Assembly: GCA_963577065.1 (NCBI GenBank)
Contig: CAUYXJ010000030.1
Coordinates: 1 to 30,613, forward strand
Length of the DNA: 30,613 nt
Reading direction: 5' to 3'
Origin: CAUYXJ01 sp963577065
GTDB lineage: Bacteria; Chloroflexota; Dehalococcoidia; Tepidiformales; Tepidiformaceae
The position numbers and the translations under genes are program-made. Position 1 is the stretch's first letter; each line of letters opens with the position of its first letter. This document shows, in pieces, positions 22,798-30,024 of the stretch. The notes below the pieces were generated by a model. That model searched no databases and was not told where the DNA came from. It saw only the letters and a program-made list of their open reading frames with translations.

Positions 22798-23265
22798 TCA
22801 CTCGGGCCCCGGCCCGAAACGCTCCCGCAGCACGGCGCGGCGGAAGTCGAAGATGGCCGCCACTCTCGGTCGCACCGCCTGCCTGGCGATCACGTCTCCG
22901 AGCGGGCCCAAGGGCAGCGCATCGTGAACGGTGTCCCCGATTTCGGTGCCGCCTTCGACGTCCCCCAGCTCGTGCTGGTGATGCCAGAGCCGGTACGGCC
23001 CGACCCGCTGGTCGTCGACGAAGCGCTCGCCTTCGACGACGTGCGTGATCTCGGTCGCCCACGCGAGCGGGAGGCCGAGGAACGGTCGCACCTCGTAGCT
23101 GACGACGAGGCCGGCGTAGACCCGCTCCGGGGGCGGTGACGTGAAGCGCAATCGCAGCCACGGTGGCGTGACCACGGCGAGGTTCCGGGGGTCGGCGAAG
23201 AACTCCCAGACCTCGTCGCGCGGTGCCGAGACCACCTGAGTGGTCGCGAGCCTGTGGACACCCAT
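22798..23265 (-). CDS. SRPBCC-fold protein (START/Bet v1-like)
   Basis: 155 residues from ATG 23265. It begins VHRLATTQVVSAPRDEVWEF, then FFADPRNLAVVTPPWLRLRF, the usual opening of SRPBCC ligand-binding proteins, and ends GPLGDVIARQAVRPRVAAIF followed by a short helix. The start lies 17 nt after the stop of the SDR39U1-type gene. The same pair is found fused or adjacent in many bacteria, so the two probably work together. The ligand is unknown. Confidence 0.82.
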   Translation of the reverse strand: MGVHRLATTQVVSAPRDEVWEFFADPRNLAVVTPPWLRLRFTSPPPERVYAGLVVSYEVRPFLGLPLAWATEITHVVEGERFVDDQRVGPYRLWHHQHELGDVEGGTEIGDTVHDALPLGPLGDVIARQAVRPRVAAIFDFRRAVLRERFGPGPE

Positions 23266-23282
23266 CGCCGCGGCTCCCGGGC

Positions 23283-24176
23283 CTAGCTGTCGCGCAGAAG
23301 AGCGTGCAGGGCGCCCTCGACCTCGGGATGAACGAACTCGAAGCCCTCGGCCATGAGCCGCTCCGGGGCGACGCGCTGGCTGGCGAACAGCAGCTCGCCT
23401 GCCGCCTCGCCCATGGCGAGCTGCATCGCGAAGCGGGGCACCATCATGAACGCCGGCCGGCGGAGGGTACGGCCGAGCGCTTTCGTGAGGTCGCGATTCG
23501 TGATCGCGCCCGGCGCGACCACGTTGACCGGCCCCGTGAGATCGCCGTCCAGGAGGTGCTCGATCGCGGGGACGGCGTCTTCGAGCGTCACCCAGGGCAT
23601 CCATTGGCGGCCGTTTCCGAGCCGTCCGCCCGCGCCCAAACGGAACGGCAGCACGAGCCGCCTGAACGCGCTCGCCTCCTTCGCGAAGACCACGCCGGAG
23701 CGGATCATCGCTGTGGGGATGCCGGCTGCGGTCGCCTTCTCCGCCTCCGCCTCCCAGTCGGCGACGAGGTCGGGAAGGAAGCCCGTGCCCTTCGCCGACG
23801 CCTCGGACAGCGATTCGTCGCCGCGGTCACCGTAGTAGCCCACCGCCGAAGCCACCACCAGCCGCCGCGGTCGCGGTTCGAGCGACGCCAGATGCGCGAC
23901 GAGCACCCGCGTGCTCTCGATGCGGCTGCTGCGCAGCTCCGCTTTCCGCTTCGCCGCCCAGCGGCCCTCGCCGATCGAAGCGCCGCCGAGGTGGACGACG
24001 GCCTCACAGCCGTCGAAGGCGCCCTCGCGCACCCAGCCCTCGGCCGGTGCCCAATCGACGCCAGCCGCCTCGCGCCCACCGCGCACGATCCTCGCAACCT
24101 CATCGCCACGGTCCGTGAGGCGCTGCGCCAGCGCCCGCCCGACCAATCCTGTGCTTCCCGTAATCGCCACGCGCAT
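23283..24176 (-). CDS. TIGR01777/SDR39U1-family NAD(P)-dependent epimerase-like protein
   Basis: 297 residues, the usual length. The Rossmann opening MRVAITGSTGLVGRALAQRL has the GxxGxxG motif. Other family marks are GCEAVVHLGGASIGEGRW, KAELRSSRIESTRVLV, VVASAVGYYGDRGDE and WVTLEDAVPAIEHLL, and a C-terminal DUF1731-like region (RRPAFMMVPRFAMQLAMGE). GAGGGGG lies 7 nt before the ATG. The reaction of the bacterial family is not established. It is followed by the SRPBCC gene. Confidence 0.9.
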   Translation of the reverse strand: MRVAITGSTGLVGRALAQRLTDRGDEVARIVRGGREAAGVDWAPAEGWVREGAFDGCEAVVHLGGASIGEGRWAAKRKAELRSSRIESTRVLVAHLASLEPRPRRLVVASAVGYYGDRGDESLSEASAKGTGFLPDLVADWEAEAEKATAAGIPTAMIRSGVVFAKEASAFRRLVLPFRLGAGGRLGNGRQWMPWVTLEDAVPAIEHLLDGDLTGPVNVVAPGAITNRDLTKALGRTLRRPAFMMVPRFAMQLAMGEAAGELLFASQRVAPERLMAEGFEFVHPEVEGALHALLRDS

Positions 24177-24285
24177 CGTCTGCCCCCTCGCGCTCTGTTT
24201 CGGCTGAGAGCACTGTGCGCCCGCCGCGCGGTAGCTGCCGTGGCCCCGCTCACCACCGGAGCGTGAGCGCGCCTACCTCGCCCCC

Positions 24286-24329
24286 AGTCCCATCTGGGAC
24301 CACGCGGAGCGCGAGTCCCAAATGGGACT
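24286..24329. repeat. Paired dyads AGTCCCA...TGGGAC
   Basis: Two 14-bp dyads, GTCCCA-tc-TGGGAC (24287-24300) and GTCCCA-aa-TGGGAC (24315-24328), lie 28 bp apart. The outer arms AGTCCCAT (24286-24293) and ATGGGACT (24322-24329) can also pair over both. It lies between the SDR gene and the end of the methyltransferase pseudogene. It could be a terminator, an operator pair or the edge of a small mobile sequence. Confidence 0.75.
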
Positions 24330-24334
24330 AGCCG
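24322..24334. repeat. 13-bp direct repeat, left copy
   Basis: ATGGGACTAGCCG, identical to 25141-25153, 819 bp away. The minus-strand stop codon of the methyltransferase pseudogene lies inside it. Confidence 0.85.
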
Positions 24335-25112
24335 CTACTGTCCGCTGTCGGCGCCGAGTGCCCTGAAGCTCGCGTCGCGATCGTGATGATCTCGGCGCTC
24401 GGATCGGTGAGCGACTCGCCGTCCCAGTCGCCGTATTACGCGTCGAGCCTCAGCCCCGCGTCCGGCAGGAACGAAGCCAGCGGAGCCCGTACCGAGGAAG
24501 CGCCACACGCTCTGGCTGAGCTGCGGCTGGTCCCAGCGAGGACTCGTGAACGTGTGCGTGAAGCGCGCGAACTCTCCCTCAACGGAGTCGACCGTAGTCG
24601 CCATCCGCACGGCTGTGCCGGAGGCGTCGGTCGCCTCCCGCGCATACCGCGAACTCCATCTCTTCCACTCCCACGCCAGCGGGTTACGCGTCTCGAACGC
24701 GAATCCGCCGTTACCGATGCGGGCGGACCTGATAGCCGCGAGTCACGCTCGCACCTGATCGTCATCGACGAACACCGGGAACGCCTGGCCGGTCATAACG
24801 AGCGATCAGATCGAACTGCTTCTGCCACGCGACAGAAGGCGACACAAGTGAGGTCGCCCAGCGCCCACTCGATTTCCGCCCGCTTTCGCTTCTGCGCGAG
24901 CATCCCCTCCGCAGGATCGAGGCCACGGAGCCGCCCAGCATGGCCGGCACCCCGGGCGCGGTGCAGCAATGCCCCCGTCCCGCACCCCACATCGAGCACG
25001 GCCTGCGCCGACATGATGAGCGGCAGGGAGAACCGAAAGTCGTCCCGTTCCTCCCAAAGCGTGAAGGCGTCATCCCACCGAGCGCCGCGTCGGAGAAAGG
25101 GCGATCGACCAT
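24328..25112 (-). pseudogene. Decayed class I SAM-dependent methyltransferase gene
   Basis: The ancestral protein can be followed through several frames. MVDRPFSDAAL is at the start (ATG 25112). WDDAFTLWEERDDFRFSLPL and AQAVLDVGCGTGALLHRARG (SAM motif I) with RLRGLDPAEGMLAQ come after a shift near 25080. VMTGQAFPVFVDDDQVRA follows further shifts near 24800-24820, then an in-frame TGA (24743-24745). After that come GGFAFETRNPLAWEWKRW and WDQPQLSQSVWRFLGTG, a shift near 24480, LASFLPDAG, a TAA (24436-24438) and YGDWDGESLTDPSAEIITIA. At least three frameshifts and two stops make decay certain. It is the last element behind ridA on this strand and is bracketed by a 13-bp direct repeat. Confidence 0.88.
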
Positions 25113-25140
25113 CGGTTTCGGGTCCGCGCAAGGCCGCGCG

Positions 25141-25153
25141 ATGGGACTAGCCG
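25141..25153. repeat. 13-bp direct repeat, right copy
   Basis: ATGGGACTAGCCG, identical to 24322-24334. The minus-strand stop codon of ridA lies inside it, at the same place as the pseudogene stop in the other copy. Confidence 0.85.
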
Positions 25154-25617
25154 GGTTGCGCCTCGATCTCGAACAGGAACTCCACCTCCACCGGCACCCC
25201 GAGGGGGAGCGCGGTCACGCCGACGGCGGCGCGGGCGTGGCGCCCGGCTTCGGCGAAGACATCCACGAGCAGCTGTGAGGCGCCGTTGATGACGCTGGGC
25301 TGCTCATCGAAGTCCGGGGTGGAGGCGACGTAGCCGGCCACGCGCACGACGCGTGTGATCCGATCGAGCGAGCCAAGTTCGCCGCGAGCGGCGGCGAGGC
25401 CGTTGAGGGCGCACTGGCGGGCCAGTTCGGCAGCCTCCGCGGCGTCCACGCCCTCGCCACAGCGGCCCCGCTTCAGCACCTCTCCATCACTTACCGGGAT
25501 CTGCCCCGAGACGAAGAGGAGGTTGCCCGTCTGCACCGCGGGCAGGTACAGACCGGCCGGTGCCGGTGCCTGGGGAAGGCCGATGCCCAGCTCCCGCAGG
25601 CGTGCTTCAGCGCTCAG
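25147..25617 (-). CDS. RidA family enamine/imine deaminase, probable CTG start
   Basis: 156 residues if begun at CTG 25617. RidA proteins hydrolyse reactive enamine/imine intermediates released by PLP enzymes, as homotrimers. The sequence fits the longer RidA branch: RLRELGIGLPQAPAPAGLYL, VQTGNLLFVSGQIPV, LNGLAAARGELGSLDRITRV and AEAGRHARAAVGVTALPLGV, then VPVEVEFLFEIEA. The first ATG/GTG/TTG in frame is GTG 25536, which would remove the conserved first 27 residues. No standard start exists between that and the upstream stop at 25636-25638. CTG 25617 overlaps the parB stop as CTGA with GGGAG a few bases upstream, exactly like the ATGA junctions before it, so CTG initiation is likely. Confidence 0.85.
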   Translation of the reverse strand: MSAEARLRELGIGLPQAPAPAGLYLPAVQTGNLLFVSGQIPVSDGEVLKRGRCGEGVDAAEAAELARQCALNGLAAARGELGSLDRITRVVRVAGYVASTPDFDEQPSVINGASQLLVDVFAEAGRHARAAVGVTALPLGVPVEVEFLFEIEAQPG

Positions 25618-26516
25618 GCTCCCGCCCCGAGGAGCTTACCTATCACGCTATCGAACTCCTCCGCGCTATAGGCCTCGATGGTGATGCGTGCGCCGCCGCG
25701 GCGCTGAGCCGCCACGGTCACCCGTGTTCCGAGCGTGCGGCGCAGCCGCGTCTCGACGTCGCTCAAGGCAGCGTCGCGACGGGCGTTCGAGGCAGCGGGG
25801 CTGCTGGCGGTCTCCGGCTTGGCCGCAACCGCCCGCCGCACGGCCACCTCGGTCTCGCGCACGCTGAGGCGCCGGCTGACGGCATCGCGCCAGAGCGCGA
25901 TCCGCTCGGGGCCTTCGGGGATCCCGAGCAGGGCGCGCGCGTGCCCCTCGCTGATCTCGCCGCCCACGAGGCTGCGGCGTATCTCCGCCTCCAGCTGCAG
26001 CAGGCGCGTCGCGTTCGCGACCGAGGCGCGGCTGCGGCCGACGCGGCTGGCGACCTCTTCCTGGGTGAGGCCGTACTCGTCAATGAGCCGCCGATAGGCG
26101 ACCGCCTCCTCGATTGGGTTCAGGTCGGCCCGCTGGAGGTTCTCCACAAGCGCCAGCTCGAGGAGCTCCGAATCCGCCACCTCGCGGATCACGACCGGGA
26201 CCACCTGCAGGTCCGCGAGGCGCGCCGCCTGCAGGCGGCGTTCGCCCGCGACCACGCGGTAGCCACCCTCCTCGTCGAGGCTGACGAGCAGGGGCTGGAT
26301 CACCCCGTGCTCACGGATCGAGTCCGCCAGCTCCCGCAGCTGCTCGGGCGCGAAGTTCGTCCGCGGCTGCTCGGGGTTGGGCGCAATGAGATCGATGTCG
26401 ATTTCCTGCGGGCCGCCGTTTGCCGGCGGAGGCGGTGCCTCCGGGGCAGCGGCAGCGCCACCGTTGGGGAGTAGGGCATCGAGCCCCCGGCCGAGTCCTC
26501 GGCGTGCTTGCGTCAT
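25614..26516 (-). CDS. parB: Chromosome partitioning protein ParB
   Basis: 300 residues. ParB binds parS, loads as a CTP-dependent clamp and segregates the origin region with ParA. The N-terminal RRGLGRGLDALLP is the ParA-contacting tail. The CTP-binding core has IDLIAPNPEQPRTNF, GYRVVAGERRLQAAR and ENLQRADLNPIEEA. The helix-turn-helix follows (GLTQEEVASRVGRSRASVAN), then EISEGHARALLGI. The C-terminal dimer domain is preceded by a variable linker. The ATG overlaps the parA stop (ATGA). The stop overlaps the start of ridA (CTGA). Confidence 0.96.
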   Translation of the reverse strand: MTQARRGLGRGLDALLPNGGAAAAPEAPPPPANGGPQEIDIDLIAPNPEQPRTNFAPEQLRELADSIREHGVIQPLLVSLDEEGGYRVVAGERRLQAARLADLQVVPVVIREVADSELLELALVENLQRADLNPIEEAVAYRRLIDEYGLTQEEVASRVGRSRASVANATRLLQLEAEIRRSLVGGEISEGHARALLGIPEGPERIALWRDAVSRRLSVRETEVAVRRAVAAKPETASSPAASNARRDAALSDVETRLRRTLGTRVTVAAQRRGGARITIEAYSAEEFDSVIGKLLGAGA

Positions 26517-27283
26517 GCGGGTACCCCTACGCGTTCCAAGAGCTCATCCGCGAGCCTGCGATAGGCCACGGCGGCTCGGCTTTCCGGGCTGTACCGGATG
26601 ATCGATTGCCCGTGGCTGGGGGCCTCACTGAGGCTCACGGCCCGGGGAATCAACGTGTCGAAGGTCTCCGGGAAGTGGCTGATCACATCCGCGACGACCT
26701 GCTGGGCCAGCCTCGTCCTCCGATCGAACATGGTCAGGACCAGGCCGAGGACGCGAAGCTCTGGGTTCAGGCTGCGTCGGACGAGCTCGAGCGTCTGCAT
26801 CAGGCGCGTCAGCCCCTCGAGCGGCAGGTACTCGCATTGCACGGGGATGATCACGCTTTCCGAGGCGGTGAGCGCGTTCACCGTGAGGACCCCGAGCGAC
26901 GGCGGACAGTCGATGAAGATCCAGTCGTAGCTGTCGACGAACGGGGCGAGCACACCCTTGAGGCGCTGCTCGCGCGCGATCGCCGGTACCAGCTCGACTT
27001 CGGCACCGGCGAGCTCGGGGGTCGCCGGGAACAGATCGAACTGCTCGTCTTCGAGATGGACCACGCAGTCAGCGGGGCGCGCGGTTTCCATCAACGCCTC
27101 ATAGATCGAGGGCCCCGTGATCTCCTCCGCGCCAGCCGCGCTGGTCGCGTTGGCCTGGGGATCGAGGTCGACGAGGAGCACGCCCTGGCCCACACGCCCG
27201 AGGGCGGCGGACACCGAGACGGCCGTGGTGGTCTTCCCCACTCCGCCCTTCTGGTTGACGAATGAGATGATCTGTCCCGCCAC
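26513..27283 (-). CDS. parA: Chromosome partitioning ATPase ParA (Soj)
   Basis: 256 residues from GTG 27283. The deviant Walker A motif is KGGVGKTT with the signature Lys12 and Lys17; Walker A' is LLVDLDPQANAT and Walker B is WIFIDCPPSLG. Further marks are PVQCEYLPLEGLTRLM and VLTMFDRRTRLAQQV, as in chromosomal Soj proteins without an N-terminal DNA-binding domain. The GTG overlaps the TAG stop of the upstream kinase gene by one base (TAGTG), so translation is coupled. It works with ParB in origin segregation. Confidence 0.97.
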   Translation of the reverse strand: MAGQIISFVNQKGGVGKTTTAVSVSAALGRVGQGVLLVDLDPQANATSAAGAEEITGPSIYEALMETARPADCVVHLEDEQFDLFPATPELAGAEVELVPAIAREQRLKGVLAPFVDSYDWIFIDCPPSLGVLTVNALTASESVIIPVQCEYLPLEGLTRLMQTLELVRRSLNPELRVLGLVLTMFDRRTRLAQQVVADVISHFPETFDTLIPRAVSLSEAPSHGQSIIRYSPESRAAVAYRRLADELLERVGVPA

Positions 27284-28134
27284 TAGGCAGCCCCCCGAAG
27301 CAAGCGCGCCGATACCTCGTCGCGCGACGGCATCTCGTTGAGCCCGTTCCGTTCGACCACGAGGGATCCCGTCGCGTTCGCGAACACGCAGGACTCCAAC
27401 AGGTCGCCCGTTTCCACAAGGCGGACGGCGAACGCTGCTGCGAACGCATCGCCCGCACCGGTGGGATCGGTGACTCGTGTGGAAATAGCCGGGATCGCCT
27501 GACGGGCTCGATTGCGATAGAGCCAAGCGCCCCGGTTACCCCGAGTCACGACCGTGACGGTTCCCTGGCCGGAGAGGGCGTCCGCCAGGGCTGGGGGGTC
27601 GTCGACATCGTCGTCGCTGAATAGCGCGATCACCCCCTCGCCCAGGAAGGGGCGGGCCCGTTCGCGCGGAAAGGGCGCTCGCCGGATCGGGCGATGAGGG
27701 ATGGCCATCCGCAACGGCCCCTGAAGGGCGGCAATGCAAACCGGCGCCTCGCCCGGGGGGAAGCCCGCGAGCTCGTCGAGCGCGGGCGCCGCCAAGATGG
27801 CATCGGCTTCCAGCGGCACCGGGAGGTCCTCGAAAGCGATGGGCTCGCCCAAGGCGTGGAGCTTCTGTTGGCGCCCGCCCGCCGCGTTGTAGCTGTTCTC
27901 GAAACGCGGGCAGCGCTGCGCGGGCACCTCAGTCACGGCAAGGCCCTCAAAATTGGCGCGGTCGTGGCCAGGGCAGACGCGGCTCACAAGCATCACCTCT
28001 GCCCCCAAAGCGGCAGCCGCGCGGGCGCTATAGAGGGCGGGCCCAGCGGCCATCCACTCGCCACCGGGGGTGAGATCTTCGACGACGTTTCCGACGATCG
28101 CGATCCGCGGACCCGTTCCCTCCATCACCATCAT
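27283..28134 (-). CDS. PfkB-family carbohydrate/nucleoside kinase
   Basis: 283 residues, slightly short for the ribokinase/PfkB family. It has an opening strand IAIVGNVVEDLTPGGEWMAA, the gly-rich substrate region GPALYSARAAAALGAEVMLV, and the C-terminal ATP/anion-hole motif TDPTGAGDAFAAAF with catalytic base Asp229. The sugar or nucleoside substrate cannot be told from sequence. Its position is unusual: the ATG overlaps the jag stop (ATGA) and its stop overlaps the parA GTG, so it is embedded in the yidC-jag-parA-parB run. Confidence 0.88.
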   Translation of the reverse strand: MMVMEGTGPRIAIVGNVVEDLTPGGEWMAAGPALYSARAAAALGAEVMLVSRVCPGHDRANFEGLAVTEVPAQRCPRFENSYNAAGGRQQKLHALGEPIAFEDLPVPLEADAILAAPALDELAGFPPGEAPVCIAALQGPLRMAIPHRPIRRAPFPRERARPFLGEGVIALFSDDDVDDPPALADALSGQGTVTVVTRGNRGAWLYRNRARQAIPAISTRVTDPTGAGDAFAAAFAVRLVETGDLLESCVFANATGSLVVERNGLNEMPSRDEVSARLLRGAA

Positions 28135-29204
28135 TCGTCCATCAGGCTGATCACGACTTTGCGGCTTTCGCCCTCGCCGATGCTGTTCGTCTCCAACTCG
28201 GGGTCCTCCACGAGCGCGAGGTGGACGAGCCTGCGCTCCGCCGCGGACATCGGTTCGAGCGTGATCGGCTCCCCCATCTCCCGCACGCGCTCGGCCATGC
28301 GTCCCGCGAGCGAGACCACCTGCTCCTCGCGACGGTGGCGGTAGTGCTCGACATCGACGGTCACGGAACCGCGTCCCGGATAACGTCTTGTCATGACCAA
28401 GTTCACGACATACTGGAACGCCATCAGGCTCTCGCCGCGCCGGCCGATGAGCATGCCCAGGTCCTCGCCGGAGATATCGATGACGGCCCGGGCGCTGCCC
28501 AAGCCATCTCCGGCGGTCACCGGCTCGCGAATGGCGATGCCCCCGTTGATGTTGAGTATCTGCAGGAGGTCGTCCACGATCTGGGCCGCGAGATCGACCT
28601 CTTCGGCGTTGATGTCCGGCTCGACGTTGTCCTCGTCGCGGTCCCGCCGCCGGCGCGGCCGCTCGCCACCACCGCGACTCGGACCGCTGGGCGCACCAGC
28701 GGAAGCGCCCGCCGGGCGCCCGCCCCCGGACGAAGCGCCCGCAGGGCGACCGCCCCCGGAGCGCCGCGCGGTGCCGCCCCGGCGCCCGGCGGGCGGACGC
28801 TGAGGCGTCTCACCTTCGCCGAAGAAGTCCTGCTCGGTGAGCTCCGGTCCCGCTCGCTCCAAGCCCCGTCCGGCGCGTCCCCCAGTCGGGCGATCACGGT
28901 CACCGCTGCCACCGCTCCCGCCGCCACGTCCCCGCCCGCTCCGCTCCCGGTCGGCACCGCCCCCCCGGCCACCCCGGGGGATGGTCGTATCCGGCGGTGC
29001 GGACGTGCCCTGTTCACCGCGCCCTCCGGGGCGGCGTTCAACACTGACAACGGCGTCGCGGCCACCGCGCCCGAAGAGGAAGCCGCCGCGTTGCCCCTCG
29101 TCCAAGACGACGAACTCCACCTCCTCGCGGGAGGCGTTCAGCTTCGCCAGCGCCGCTCTAAGCGCGTCGTCGACGGTTTTTCCGCTTGCTTCGACTTTTT
29201 CCAT
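28131..29204 (-). CDS. jag: Jag/KhpB RNA-binding protein with an RGG-rich linker
   Basis: 357 residues, against about 200-250 for usual family members. The Jag_N domain (about 1-50, MEKVEASGKTVDDALRAALA, EEVEFVVLDEGQRGGFLFGRG) precedes a low-complexity linker (about 55-195, nt 28620-29040) of Gly, Arg, Ser and Pro with many GGR/RGG elements and a doubled GGGRPAGAS. The KH domain follows (about 215-290, VIDISGEDLGMLIGRRGESL with the GRRG loop), then R3H (RRLVHLALVEDPELETNSIG). KhpB with KhpA is an RNA chaperone tied to cell elongation and division. GAGG lies 10 nt before the ATG. The first 47 bp overlap the end of yidC. Confidence 0.95.
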   Translation of the reverse strand: MEKVEASGKTVDDALRAALAKLNASREEVEFVVLDEGQRGGFLFGRGGRDAVVSVERRPGGRGEQGTSAPPDTTIPRGGRGGGADRERSGRGRGGGSGGSGDRDRPTGGRAGRGLERAGPELTEQDFFGEGETPQRPPAGRRGGTARRSGGGRPAGASSGGGRPAGASAGAPSGPSRGGGERPRRRRDRDEDNVEPDINAEEVDLAAQIVDDLLQILNINGGIAIREPVTAGDGLGSARAVIDISGEDLGMLIGRRGESLMAFQYVVNLVMTRRYPGRGSVTVDVEHYRHRREEQVVSLAGRMAERVREMGEPITLEPMSAAERRLVHLALVEDPELETNSIGEGESRKVVISLMDE

Positions 29205-30024
29205 TTTGTGATGTCCTCAATTCGCGGGCTGGTTTGGGTCGTGGGCTGCCCGAACCCTCCGGGGATTCCGGGGTTTCGCGCGGAGCGCGTGGCTTGGGGG
29301 GACCGACGAGCGGCTGGATCCTGAGAAGGGGGAAGCCGTACGTCGCGACGTTGAAACCGACGCTGACGATCGAGGTGACCACCCAGTAGAGGCTGACGCC
29401 GCTGGGGAAGCCAAACGAAAAGAACATGAACATCAGCGGCAGCATCCACTGCATCATTTGCTGCTGTGCACGCGCCCGGTCGTCGGTCGAGACGGAGACG
29501 GTCGTCTTGGACTGCGCCCACGTCGTGACGCCGACGAGGACGACCATGAGGATGCTGGGCTCCGCCAGATTCAGGCCCAGGAAGCGCTCCTCGAGCGGAA
29601 CCGCGTTCTGGATGTAGCTCCAGGAGTAGAGGTGGCCGGAGAGGTTGTCGAGCGCCTCCGGCGAGACGGCCAGCGCCTGGCGGATCGCATAGAACAGGCC
29701 GATCAGGATCGGAAACTGGATGATCAGCGGCCCGATGCAGCCGAGGGGGTTCACACCCGCCTCGCGGTAGGCCTTCATCATCTCTTCTTGCCGCCGCTTC
29801 GGATCCGTGAACTGCTTCTGGATCTCCTTCACGCGGGGCTGAAGGGCCTGCATCGCGCGCGTCTGCTGGAGCTGCCGCAGCGTCAGCGGGAAGGTGATCA
29901 GCCGCACAATGATCGTGAAGGCGATGACGCCTAGGCCGAAACTGCCGAACAGCAGGCTGTTGAGCACAACCAGCACGTTGATCATGGGGTCCATGAGGAC
30001 GGTTGTGAAAATGTCGCCGATCAC
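29158..30024 (-). CDS. yidC: Membrane protein insertase YidC/Oxa1 (short form)
   Basis: 288 residues from GTG 30024. It inserts and folds membrane proteins alone or with SecYEG. It has five membrane segments and no large periplasmic P1 domain, as in Gram-positive-type YidC. The conserved Arg41 in FTIIVRLITFPLTLRQLQQT, the cytoplasmic hairpin (LQPRVKEIQKQFTDPKRRQE, YREAGVNPLGCIGPLIIQFP) and a late WMLPLMFMFFSFGFPSGVSL are all visible. It ends in a Lys/Arg-rich tail (SRSKRKNRRRRA), probably for ribosome contact. The GTG overlaps the stop of the upstream propeller gene (GTGA). Confidence 0.96.
   Translation of the reverse strand: MIGDIFTTVLMDPMINVLVVLNSLLFGSFGLGVIAFTIIVRLITFPLTLRQLQQTRAMQALQPRVKEIQKQFTDPKRRQEEMMKAYREAGVNPLGCIGPLIIQFPILIGLFYAIRQALAVSPEALDNLSGHLYSWSYIQNAVPLEERFLGLNLAEPSILMVVLVGVTTWAQSKTTVSVSTDDRARAQQQMMQWMLPLMFMFFSFGFPSGVSLYWVVTSIVSVGFNVATYGFPLLRIQPLVGPPKPRAPRETPESPEGSGSPRPKPARELRTSQNGKSRSKRKNRRRRA

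Noticed and set aside
23223..24266. Plus-strand frame of 347 codons opposite the SDR39U1 gene
   Set aside because: Arg/His-rich antisense shadow; both minus-strand genes beneath it have clear family motifs.
28221..29324. Long plus-strand open frame (367 codons) opposite jag
   Set aside because: It is antisense to the well-supported jag gene; its Ala/Pro/Arg-rich product reflects the Gly/Arg-rich linker read backwards. High GC keeps many antisense frames open.
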